Assembly (NCBI GenBank): GCA_002451715.1
Contig: DKDD01000195.1
Span: 1 to 5,857 of the forward strand
DNA: 5,857 nucleotides
Direction: 5' to 3'
DNA from: Ruminococcaceae bacterium UBA6857
GTDB taxonomy: Bacteria > Bacillota > Clostridia > Oscillospirales > Acutalibacteraceae
The position numbers were made by a program, and so were the translations under genes. Positions within the stretch are counted from its first letter, which is position 1; each line of letters starts with the position of its first letter. Positions 1-5,728 of this stretch are shown here, in pieces. The notes under the pieces are model-generated. The model made no database searches. It worked only from the letters and a program-made list of their open reading frames with translations, and was not told where the DNA came from.

Positions 1-247
1 AAGAAGTCTTGCACGCGAACTCGGTCGCGCAGGAATCCGCGTCAATGCGGTTGCTCCCGGCGTAACACGTACCGATATGGTTGCCGCTTTGCCGCTGGAA
101 ATGGTTGAAAGAGTTGCCGCTCCGATTCCTCTCGGACGTATCGGTGAACCGGAAGAAGTTGCAAATGTTTTCCTCTTCCTTGCAAGCGATATGGCAAGCT
201 ATGTTACCGGCGATGTTATCTCGGTTGACGGCGCAGCACAAACCTGA
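1..247 (+). CDS. fabG: FabG-like 3-oxoacyl-[ACP] reductase, C-terminal 81 residues (5' end outside window)
   Basis: This is the C-terminal third of a short-chain dehydrogenase/reductase of the FabG type, which in fatty-acid synthesis reduces 3-oxoacyl-ACP with NADPH in the cytosol. The reading frame enters at base 2 and stops at TGA 245-247. Family hallmarks visible are the SLARELGRAGIRVNAVAPG segment (the strand and PG loop after the catalytic helix), TRTDM, PLGRIGEPEEVANVFLFLASD and YVTGDVISVDG. FabG proteins are usually about 245 residues, so roughly two thirds lie to the left, including the Rossmann glycine motif and the YxxxK active site. The catalytic residues therefore cannot be checked, and another SDR with a FabG-like tail is possible. 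The end AAQT, rather than the common GGM type, is slightly unusual. The gene is followed at once by a terminator, so it ends its transcript. Confidence 0.85.
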   Translation, partial: RSLARELGRAGIRVNAVAPGVTRTDMVAALPLEMVERVAAPIPLGRIGEPEEVANVFLFLASDMASYVTGDVISVDGAAQT

Positions 248-265
248 TTAAATTTTTATACGAAT

Positions 266-305
266 AAAAAATCCGCATTGTGATTTGTCACGGTGCGGAT
301 TTTTT
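266..305. terminator. Bidirectional intrinsic terminator between the fabG-like gene and the GNAT gene
   Basis: A perfect 12-bp stem pairs 266-277 (six A then TCCGCA) with 294-305 (TGCGGA then six T). The loop holds a further 4-bp hairpin, GTGA 280-283 with TCAC 288-291. Each strand ends in a run of six T, so it can stop the rightward fabG-like transcript and the leftward GNAT transcript, whose stop codon is only a few bases away at 310-312. Confidence 0.9.
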
Positions 306-309
306 GCGT

Positions 310-753
310 TTATTTTTGTGTAAGAAATTCTTTCTTTGTAATTTTTACGGGTACACAGGTACTTTTGAAAAACGGATATTCTTCACCTATAACTTCGCCG
401 CCAAGGTGAAGAATAATTCTTTTTGTCGCTTCTCTTGCGTCAAGAAAAACTTCGTTTGCACCTTCGTTAAAAAGCTCGGTGAGTGCGGTTTTAACAAGCT
501 TTGTTGCAAGTCCGTTGCCCCTCGCGCTTTGAGTAACGGTGAGTCTTCCCATGTGCTGCTCACCGTTTTCTTTGTATGCGGCGACTGTGCCGACAAGTTC
601 TTCGCCCAAAAAGGCGCCCCACCAAATCGGAGAAAGTTCGTTTTTGATAACAGTCATTTCCTTTGGAATGTCCTGCTCGTCAAAAAACACGTCGCAGGCG
701 GCTTGAACCGATTTTTCCTTTTCTTTTCCCGATACTTTTCTGATTTCAATCAT
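310..753 (-). CDS. GNAT-family N-acetyltransferase, ElaA-like
   Basis: This 147-residue protein should transfer an acetyl group from acetyl-CoA to an unknown amine. Residues 18-32 (AACDVFFDEQDIPKE) resemble the opening VFxxEQ segment of ElaA-type GNATs. Residues 42-60 give the WGAFLGEELVGTVAAY strand pair. Residues 69-87 hold motif A, with R78-G-N-G-L-A83 as the acetyl-CoA pyrophosphate loop. After motif A the usual FYxxxGF segment is replaced by RIILHLGGEVIGEE, so the aromatic pair often found near the active site is missing. Start ATG 751-753 has the Shine-Dalgarno AAGGAAG at 763-769, inside the last codons of the upstream gene, and there is a single base between that gene's stop and this start. 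It is therefore the last gene of a cysK-headed operon and probably translationally coupled. Substrate unknown: it could acetylate a protein, a small amine or an antibiotic. It is not a CysE-type serine acetyltransferase, which belongs to a different fold. Confidence 0.85.
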   Translation of the reverse strand: MIEIRKVSGKEKEKSVQAACDVFFDEQDIPKEMTVIKNELSPIWWGAFLGEELVGTVAAYKENGEQHMGRLTVTQSARGNGLATKLVKTALTELFNEGANEVFLDAREATKRIILHLGGEVIGEEYPFFKSTCVPVKITKKEFLTQK

Positions 754-754
754 T

Positions 755-1285
755 TTATATATCTTCCTTTATGATTTCTTCAACCGTAATTATTCCGTCA
801 ATAAGCATTTCCGGCGTCTCGATTTCTTCTTTCGGACAGCTCCAATAAAGCCTTGCAAGGCGCAGATTTTCTTCCTTGTTCGTTTTGCCCCGAAAGCACT
901 TTTCTGCGTCGCCCAAAAAGAACCGTCCGTCAATCGAAAGCCGCGCAATGCCGAACACGGGTCTTTTCAGCGAGACAAAGTAATCAAGCCAATCTTTCGC
1001 TTCCTCAAGCGTTTTTGAAACGTAAAGACAGGAAAGCCTTGACGGGTAGCACGGAAACTCTTTTACTCTCACTTCTTCAAGTGCAAGTTCGCGCAAAGCG
1101 ACCGAAACGTGGTGCTCAAGTTCTTGCGCACGGTATTTTTTCGGGTTGGCGTAAATTTCGTCCACCGTTTCAAGCTTACTCATAACGCGTTCATAAACAC
1201 CGCTGTGATGATTTTCGTCAAAAATTATGCGCTGACCTTTTTCCATCGGTCGTTCGGTAACAACATGAAACGCTTCAAAATTCAT
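755..1285 (-). CDS. DUF2441-like protein, possible ADP-ribosyltransferase-fold enzyme
   Basis: This 176-residue soluble protein has no signal peptide or membrane segment. It opens with FHVVTERPMEKGQRIIFDE, continues through RELALEEVRVKEFPCYPSR and SRLSCLYVSKTLEEAKDW, and ends TPEMLIDGIITVEEII; from memory this matches the DUF2441 family, whose function is not established. The layout recalls small H-Y-E ADP-ribosyltransferases such as Arr or Tpt1/KptA: an early FHVVT (H7) followed by a lysine-glycine turn, a LYVS strand (Y88, S90) leading into an EEA helix, and a late E159 in a strand followed by Ile-rich turns. That link is my inference and was not tested by alignment. Start ATG 1283-1285 has GAGGAA at 1292-1297, inside the end of cysK; the gap to the cysK stop is 3 nt. 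It is the middle gene of the cysK-DUF2441-GNAT unit. Confidence 0.8.
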   Translation of the reverse strand: MNFEAFHVVTERPMEKGQRIIFDENHHSGVYERVMSKLETVDEIYANPKKYRAQELEHHVSVALRELALEEVRVKEFPCYPSRLSCLYVSKTLEEAKDWLDYFVSLKRPVFGIARLSIDGRFFLGDAEKCFRGKTNKEENLRLARLYWSCPKEEIETPEMLIDGIITVEEIIKEDI

Positions 1286-1288
1286 GCT

Positions 1289-2218
1289 TTATTCCTCAAA
1301 CATTTTTGTTGAAAGATATCGTTCGCCTGTGTCCGGCAAAAGGGCAACAATGATTTTTCCTTTGTTTTCTTCGCGTTTTGCAAGTTCGACCGCCGCACAT
1401 ACTGCCGCGCCCGATGTGATGCCGACAAGAAGTCCTTCGTGTCGCGCAAGGCGCTTGCCGAAGTCATAGGCTTCTTCGTTTTTAATGGTGATAATTTCGT
1501 CAAGAATGTCGCGGTCAAGTGTTTTCGGAACAAAGTTTGCGCCGATTCCCTGAAGGTCGTGCGGACCTGCAACGCCCTTTGAAAGCAACGGCGAGGAAAA
1601 CGGCTCAACGCCGACAATCTTTATGTTCGGGTTCTTTTCTTTAAGATACTTTCCCGTTCCGCTGATTGTTCCGCCCGTTCCGATTCCGGCAACAAAAATG
1701 TCAACCTTTCCGTCGGTGTCGTCCCAAATTTCGGGGCCTGTTGTCGTGTAATGGGCGAGGGGATTTGCAGGGTTGACAAATTGGCCGGCAAGAAAACTTC
1801 CGGGAATTTCTTTTGCAAGCTCTTCCGCTTTTTCAACCGCGCCTGCCATGCCCTTTGCTTTGTCGGTGAGGATAAGCTCTGCGCCGAACGCTTTGAGCAG
1901 GTTGCGCCTTTCAATGCTCATTGTTTCCGGCATTGTGAGAATGACTTTGTAGCCTTTTCCTGCGGCAACGGCGGCAAGACCGACACCCGTGTTTCCGCTT
2001 GTCGGTTCAATGATTGTTGCGCCTTTTTTGAGTATTCCGCTTTTTTCTGCGTTTTCAATCATGCTTTTTGCAACTCTGTCTTTTGCGCTGCCTGCCGGAT
2101 TAAAAAACTCAACCTTTGCAACAATGCGCGCCGAAAGATTTTCCTCTTTTTCAATGTTTTTCAGTTCAAAAAGGGGAGTCGAACCGATAAGATCGCAAAA
2201 GGTTTCTATAATTTTCAA
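1289..2218 (-). CDS. cysK: Cysteine synthase A (O-acetylserine sulfhydrylase)
   Basis: This PLP enzyme makes L-cysteine and acetate from O-acetyl-L-serine and sulfide in the cytosol. All family landmarks are present, numbered from the TTG start (309 residues, a normal CysK length): the LIGSTPL opening, NPAGSAKDR with Schiff-base Lys46, the substrate loop TSGNT 73-77, the PLP phosphate loop GTGGT 180-184, QGIGANFVP, and TSGA 268-271 with the serine that contacts the pyridine nitrogen. PDTGERYLST lies near the C terminus. An upstream GTG (2225-2227) would add three residues, but it is itself part of GGAGTG, the only good Shine-Dalgarno; that site sits 8 nt before TTG 2216-2218, so I prefer TTG. 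CysM or cystathionine beta-synthase are less likely because length and motifs fit CysK. It heads an operon with the DUF2441-like and GNAT genes, and no cysE is nearby. Confidence 0.92.
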   Translation of the reverse strand: MKIIETFCDLIGSTPLFELKNIEKEENLSARIVAKVEFFNPAGSAKDRVAKSMIENAEKSGILKKGATIIEPTSGNTGVGLAAVAAGKGYKVILTMPETMSIERRNLLKAFGAELILTDKAKGMAGAVEKAEELAKEIPGSFLAGQFVNPANPLAHYTTTGPEIWDDTDGKVDIFVAGIGTGGTISGTGKYLKEKNPNIKIVGVEPFSSPLLSKGVAGPHDLQGIGANFVPKTLDRDILDEIITIKNEEAYDFGKRLARHEGLLVGITSGAAVCAAVELAKREENKGKIIVALLPDTGERYLSTKMFEE

Positions 2219-2224
2219 AGTCAG

Positions 2225-2230
2225 CACTCC
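2225..2230 (-). promoter_or_regulatory. Shine-Dalgarno of cysK that decides a TTG start
   Basis: On the minus strand GGAGTG covers 2230-2225. It overlaps the upstream candidate GTG, which has only a T run and GAAAC before it, and lies at ideal distance (8 nt after GGAG) from TTG 2218-2216. This favours TTG initiation, giving a protein that begins MKIIETF. Confidence 0.55.
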
Positions 2231-2256
2231 GTTTCAAAAAAGTTTATATATTATTA

Positions 2257-2285
2257 AGGTTATCACCGAAAATAGGATTTGTCAA
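2257..2285 (-). promoter_or_regulatory. Probable sigma-A promoter of the cysK operon
   Basis: On the minus strand there is a perfect -35 TTGACA (2285-2280), a 17-bp spacer, and a weak -10 TAACCT (2262-2257) preceded by an extended TG dinucleotide. The resulting leader of about 30 nt is too short for a T-box or SAM riboswitch, so any cysteine control would have to act at the operator level. Confidence 0.45.
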
Positions 2286-2321
2286 TAAAAAGAAAGAATG
2301 GATTTCAATAATATTACAAAA

Positions 2322-2332
2322 GAGTAAACATT
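2322..2332. repeat. Third copy of the GTAAACAT element, in the cysK / membrane-protein intergenic region
   Basis: GAGTAAACATT occurs here and is repeated exactly at 5728-5738, in front of the glycerophosphotransferase gene. Here it lies between two divergent promoters, about 37 bases upstream of the cysK -35 element and 46 bases upstream of the -10 of the membrane-protein gene. A shared regulator site is possible; chance occurrence in AT-rich DNA is also possible. Confidence 0.3.
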
Positions 2333-2374
2333 ATGTCATTGTTCGTTTCAACAAATTAGCGCATGCTTCATGTA

Positions 2375-2383
2375 TGCTATTAT
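2375..2383 (+). promoter_or_regulatory. Probable extended -10 promoter of the DUF2238-like gene
   Basis: TGCTATTAT is an extended -10 (TGN followed by TATTAT 2378-2383). No convincing -35 is found 16-18 bp upstream, where TTAGCG and similar sequences occur. The predicted start near 2390 leaves a leader of about 18 nt. ATGCT is repeated at 2363-2367 and 2374-2378, an 11-bp step that places two similar sites on the same face of the helix. Confidence 0.45.
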
Positions 2384-2393
2384 TAAACAAATT

Positions 2394-2400
2394 AAGGAGG
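2394..2400 (+). promoter_or_regulatory. Ribosome binding site that fixes the start at ATG 2408
   Basis: AAGGAGG at 2394-2400 is a full anti-16S match. It lies 7 nt before ATG 2408-2410 but only 1 nt before the in-frame TTG 2402-2404, so ATG 2408 is the true start. Confidence 0.85.
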
Positions 2401-2407
2401 ATTGTAT

Positions 2408-3205
2408 ATGAAAAGCACTGTGGAAAATTATTTTAAGCATATATTTGCCGAATGTACAAAGGCAGAACTTGTCTGGTGGTGGATCCTCAGAGGACTCATG
2501 GTTTTCGGAATTGTTGACACGATTGTTAACGGAAAGGATTATGACGGAAGCAACCCGGTCATTCAGATGTTCGCAAATCTTCTCGGAATGTTCGCATATG
2601 AAATTTGTCAGCTCTTCCCGAAAAAGAACAGAATGCGCTTTCTTTCTCCGCGCTTTCAGAATATAACAGCGCTCGGCTTTTTCCTCGGCTCGTTCTGCGG
2701 CGCATATCTAAATTTTTATTACATCGTTCCCGGCTTTGATAAGGTTCTTCACGCGCTCGGAACGGCTGAGGCGGTATACATCGGCTATGAGTATGTTGCG
2801 GCGACCCAGCTCAAATTCAAAAAGACCTGCCCGAGTCAGATTGCAACGCTTTGTTCACTCGGTCTCGGCTTTGTTTTTTCAAGCGCATGGGAAGTTTTCG
2901 AATTTATATACGACCAGTTTTTCGGCGGAGATGCACAGCATTGGAGCTATGCCAACGCCCTCAAAACCGCAGGCGGCGACCCGAGCAAAATTTTCAATCT
3001 TTTCTCTGTTTCCGACCCGATGCGTTTCGCTCTGATGGATACCATGGGCGACATTGTGCTGAACTTTGTCGGCGGATTTATCATGTATGCGATTCTCTGC
3101 ATCATTCCGTATCGCCACAAGGGTAAGGGTGATGTCAACGTAAGAATCCTTCGCGAACTTGCCGAAGAAAGAAAAAGCGAATACGAAGCTGTAACTGCTT
3201 TTTGA
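2408..3205 (+). CDS. Polytopic membrane protein, DUF2238/YjdF-like
   Basis: This is a 265-residue integral membrane protein of unknown function. Hydrophobic segments lie at about 21-40, 51-70, 86-107, 114-131, 144-168 and 213-233, followed by a basic/charged cytoplasmic-type tail (235-260). Polar residues recur inside or beside the membrane segments: D111-K-V-L-H115, W161-E-V-F-E165-F, D169, and D211-T-M-G-D215 with N219. This DK..H / WE..E / DT..D pattern is what I recall for DUF2238 (YjdF-type inner membrane proteins), and it suggests a metal- or proton-binding site within the bilayer. The family assignment is from motif memory, not a search. The loop 170-205 between the fifth and last segments is unusually long for such a protein. 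The gene is transcribed alone: it has its own promoter and RBS, a terminator 11 nt after the stop, and is divergent from the cysK operon. Confidence 0.75.
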   Translation: MKSTVENYFKHIFAECTKAELVWWWILRGLMVFGIVDTIVNGKDYDGSNPVIQMFANLLGMFAYEICQLFPKKNRMRFLSPRFQNITALGFFLGSFCGAYLNFYYIVPGFDKVLHALGTAEAVYIGYEYVAATQLKFKKTCPSQIATLCSLGLGFVFSSAWEVFEFIYDQFFGGDAQHWSYANALKTAGGDPSKIFNLFSVSDPMRFALMDTMGDIVLNFVGGFIMYAILCIIPYRHKGKGDVNVRILRELAEERKSEYEAVTAF

Positions 3206-3216
3206 ATGTAGCGGAT

Positions 3217-3254
3217 AAAAGCGGCGCAAAGTGTCTTCTTTGTGCTGCTTTTTT
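3217..3254 (+). terminator. Intrinsic terminator of the DUF2238-like gene
   Basis: A 15-bp stem pairs 3217-3231 (AAAAGCGGCGCAAAG) with 3238-3252, including two G-U wobbles, around a 6-nt loop (3232-3237). The T run 3249-3254 follows directly. It begins 11 nt after the stop codon. Confidence 0.9.
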
Positions 3255-3296
3255 GTATACGTATAAATATTTTTTTTTGATATTTACCCGACGTTA

Positions 3297-3325
3297 TTGA
3301 AAACCAAAAGAAAATAAGCTACAAT
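3297..3325 (+). promoter_or_regulatory. Sigma-A promoter of the exported propeller-like gene
   Basis: The -35 is TTGAAA (3297-3302), the spacer is exactly 17 bp, and the -10 is TACAAT (3320-3325). Transcription would start near 3332, leaving a leader of about 28 nt with AAGGGGA (3346-3352) as Shine-Dalgarno. Confidence 0.75.
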
Positions 3326-3359
3326 CGACCTGTAATTTTTAGCAAAAGGGGAAATAGAA

Positions 3360-4226
3360 ATGAAAGTAATTGAAATTCTCAAACGTGTAAGAATCATTCT
3401 CGTAACCGTATTTGCGGGAATCTGTGCCGTCATAAGTCCGATACCGTCTTCGAACGAACAGGCCGAACTTGTTGCTCAAAGTCAATATGTTCTTGACGAA
3501 GCATTTGCAACCGGACAAGGCCTTGCAACGGACGGCGAATATCTATATTCGTCCGGTGCAATGTCTGCTCTTTACATGACCGCTCTTGCAAAAATTGATA
3601 TGAAAACGGGCGAGGTTGTGAAAAAGAATCTTTCCGCTCTGCCGCGTGAATTTACCAAAAAAGGCTATGACCATATCGGCGCAATCGGCCTTGCCGGAGA
3701 CACGATTTATGCCCCGGTTGAGCATAGAAACGAAAAAGACCCGCTTGTTCTGCTCTTTGATAAAAACACGCTTGAATACACCGGAACATACTTTGCACTT
3801 GATCAAACATATCTTCATGACGGAATCCCGTGGTGTGCCGTTGACGAAGATAACGGTTTTCTTTATGCTTCTCCGTTCCACCATGCTGAATATATTCTTG
3901 CGTTCAGCCTTGAGGATATGAGTTTTGTAAAAAAAATCGACCTTTCTTCGGAACTTGACAGAATTCAAGGTGCCGTGTATTATAACGGCAAACTTTTTGC
4001 AAACCTTGATCCCTTGAGTCCCAAAGGCACAAAGGAAGTTAAAGCCGTCAATCTTGCAACGGGCGAAGTTTCATCCTTCTTTTCAAGAAACGTCACCGGA
4101 CTTTTCGGTTGCGAAACCGAAGGAATCACTCTGAACTTCACCGATGAAGGAAAAATGCAGTTCATAATCGCGGATTATGACAAAACCGTTTGTGTGTTTG
4201 TCAGAACATACGAACCGAAAGTATAA
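3360..4226 (+). CDS. Exported or membrane-anchored beta-propeller-like protein
   Basis: This 288-residue protein is of unrecognised function. Residues 1-11 are basic and 12-28 hydrophobic (IILVTVFAGICAVISPI), a signal peptide or uncleaved anchor; there is no lipobox, since Cys22 is preceded by GI. The rest shows five related segments ending in strand-turn-strand: GQGLATDGEYLYSSG (52-66), YDHIGAIGLAGDTIYAPVE (103-121), WCAVDEDNGFLYASPF (158-173), IQGAVYYNGKLFANLD (202-217) and ETEGITLNFTDEGKMQFI (252-269). The spacing of roughly 45-55 residues and the intervening phrases KIDMKTGEVVKK, LFDKNTLEYTG and AFSLEDMSFVKK are typical of propeller blades, as in glutaminyl cyclotransferase or YncE-type proteins. 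The catalytic residues of a glutaminyl cyclase cannot be assigned, so only the fold is called. ATG 3360 has AAGGGGA 7 nt upstream. It is a single-gene unit between two terminators; it faces the outside of the cell or the cell wall if the signal is functional. Confidence 0.75.
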   Translation: MKVIEILKRVRIILVTVFAGICAVISPIPSSNEQAELVAQSQYVLDEAFATGQGLATDGEYLYSSGAMSALYMTALAKIDMKTGEVVKKNLSALPREFTKKGYDHIGAIGLAGDTIYAPVEHRNEKDPLVLLFDKNTLEYTGTYFALDQTYLHDGIPWCAVDEDNGFLYASPFHHAEYILAFSLEDMSFVKKIDLSSELDRIQGAVYYNGKLFANLDPLSPKGTKEVKAVNLATGEVSSFFSRNVTGLFGCETEGITLNFTDEGKMQFIIADYDKTVCVFVRTYEPKV

Positions 4227-4234
4227 ACAATCAT

Positions 4235-4280
4235 AAAAAAGCTGCCGCAATCGGAAGTCCGACCGCGGCAGTTTTATTTT
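4235..4280. terminator. Bidirectional terminator between the propeller-like and glycerophosphotransferase genes
   Basis: CTGCCGC 4242-4248 pairs with GCGGCAG 4265-4271; inside, TCGG 4251-4254 pairs with CCGA 4259-4262 around an AAGT loop. The right side is followed by TTTTATTTTT, and the left side is preceded by six A (4235-4240), which read as T in the leftward transcript. Stop codons lie at 4224-4226 (rightward) and 4285-4287 (leftward), so one hairpin serves both convergent genes. Confidence 0.9.
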
Positions 4281-4284
4281 TGTT

Positions 4285-5700
4285 TTATTGCTTTTCGCTT
4301 TCTTCTTCGGGTTCGTTTCCGCCTTCGGCTTCGTTTTCATCCTCATCGCTTTCTTCGTCTTCCTCAACAAAAAAATCGTCGGAGTGGGGAAGAAGGTGAT
4401 AAGCTTTGTTTTCAAGCGGTGTTTCGCGCTTGTGTTTTGAAAGCGCGTCGCCGAACATAACGTCCATGATCCTTTCTGTTGCATGACCGTCGCAGGATGA
4501 CATGAACTTTTCTCTGAATGCGTGAACACGCTCTTTGTCGAAAAGCTTGTCAATATTTTGAATGTATTCGATGACTTCGGTTGTACTCTTTACAACCGGA
4601 CCGGGAGCAAGTTCAAAGTAATCATAGTAAAAGCCGCGCCAATCGAAAAAATTTTCAAGGTCGTGCGCAAGAAAAATCATCGGCTTTTCAAAAAGCGAAT
4701 ATTCAAAAACAAGCGAGGAGTAGTCCGAAATGCAGATATCACTGACGCAAAGAAGGTCTTCAATCGTCATGTCGTCTGTCATGTCGCGCGCAAAATCGGC
4801 GCAGACTTCCTGAATTACCGGACGTTTTCTGACTAGCGGATGGTGCTTCATCAAAAGCACATATTCGTCGCCGAGAACATATTTCATAAATTCGGGGCTT
4901 AAAACGTTCGGTGTTTTTGCCTTTGCAACTCTTCCGCGGAAAGTGGGGGCATAAAGAATAACCTTTTTGCCCTTTGCTTCCGGCATAAGCGAATAAAGAG
5001 TTTCATAAGCTTTTGCAATAAAATCTTTGTCGTAAAAAATGTCTGTGCGGCTGCTTCCGAGTGCTTTGACAACGCCGCTTTCGTGGCTGTAATTCATCGC
5101 TTCTTCATATGCCCAGATAACTTCGGGACTGCTGACGGTGACATTGGTATAGCCGCGGTTGAACGGATAGCGATCCATTTCTTTTCTTGAAGCGCCGAAA
5201 ATTGCGTCTGCGGTGCTGTAGCCAAACTTTTTGAATGCGCCGCAACCGTGCCAAAGTTGTGTGATAACCGTTTCGGGGCGGAACTTAACGTGCGATGTGA
5301 CGTTTGTCGCTTCGTCAAAAAAGACATATTTTGCCGTTGCAATGTCGCGAAGCATTTTTACACAGTTTTTTCTGTATTGTTTTCTCGGAACATAGGTGTT
5401 TCTCAAAAAGTGGCAGTGAAGGTCAAAGTCGTAATTGATATAAAGCGTGTCATACATAAGCTTGAAACTGTTTGTAAGGCTCGGAAGTCTAAGCTCAATA
5501 AAAACAACCTTGTTTTCGTCAACGGGTTTTCTTGCTGCTTTTCTGTATGCCGACGGATAAAGAATTTTGAAAGTCCAAAACTTATAAATCGGATTTGTGT
5601 GCTTAATGAAAAAAGCTTTGAGCTTTCTCAAGTTTCGAACAAAAAAAAGATAGATGGTATAAAGAAAAGTACTTTGAAGGTATTCTTTGATTTTAGCCAT
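4285..5700 (-). CDS. CDP-glycerol glycerophosphotransferase family protein (TagB/TagF type) with acidic C-terminal tail
   Basis: This 471-residue enzyme should transfer glycerol phosphate from CDP-glycerol to a lipid-linked or polysaccharide acceptor at the inner face of the membrane, as in teichoic-acid or related polymer synthesis. Landmarks in order: a hydrophobic stretch 11-20 followed by basic residues 22-58 (possible membrane contact), QLWHGCGAFKKFG (148-160, His151), ALGSSRTDIF (213-222), ILYAPTFRG (248-256), MKHHP (284-288), SDICISDYSSLVFEYSLFEKP (320-340), RGFYYDY and PGP (355-368), and the closing FREKFMSSCDGHATERI (395-411). WHG, KHHP and DYSS are the conserved donor-binding and catalytic sites of this family. 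After about residue 417 the catalytic domain is complete; residues 441-471 hold 18 Asp/Glu in 31, coded by repetitive GAA/GAT runs (TCGCTTTCTTC on the plus strand at 4295-4305 and 4346-4356). Start ATG has AAAGGA 13 nt upstream, a long spacing. No tag or cytidylyltransferase genes are adjacent, so TagB-like primer transfer and TagF-like polymer extension cannot be told apart. Confidence 0.9.
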   Translation of the reverse strand: MAKIKEYLQSTFLYTIYLFFVRNLRKLKAFFIKHTNPIYKFWTFKILYPSAYRKAARKPVDENKVVFIELRLPSLTNSFKLMYDTLYINYDFDLHCHFLRNTYVPRKQYRKNCVKMLRDIATAKYVFFDEATNVTSHVKFRPETVITQLWHGCGAFKKFGYSTADAIFGASRKEMDRYPFNRGYTNVTVSSPEVIWAYEEAMNYSHESGVVKALGSSRTDIFYDKDFIAKAYETLYSLMPEAKGKKVILYAPTFRGRVAKAKTPNVLSPEFMKYVLGDEYVLLMKHHPLVRKRPVIQEVCADFARDMTDDMTIEDLLCVSDICISDYSSLVFEYSLFEKPMIFLAHDLENFFDWRGFYYDYFELAPGPVVKSTTEVIEYIQNIDKLFDKERVHAFREKFMSSCDGHATERIMDVMFGDALSKHKRETPLENKAYHLLPHSDDFFVEEDEESDEDENEAEGGNEPEEESEKQ

Positions 5701-5728
5701 GTAAAAAGCAGCATCCTTTCGGTTATTG

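Noticed and set aside
280..774. Long rightward open frame opposite the GNAT gene
   Set aside because: It is antisense to a gene with clear GNAT motifs, has a Phe/Cys-rich composition typical of shadow frames, and starts inside the terminator hairpin.
1751..2257. Rightward open frame across the 5' half of cysK
   Set aside because: Cys/Phe-rich antisense shadow of a well-supported cysK; no ribosome binding site or known motif.
2228..2285. T-box, SAM riboswitch or a recognised CymR operator upstream of cysK
   Set aside because: The leader is only about 30 nt with no T-box or SAM-box structure, and I could not match a CymR or other Rrf2-family site with confidence.
2339..2354. Inverted repeat TTGTT-N6-AACAA as an operator
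   Set aside because: Five base pairs in AT-rich DNA is expected by chance, and it does not align with either promoter's core elements.
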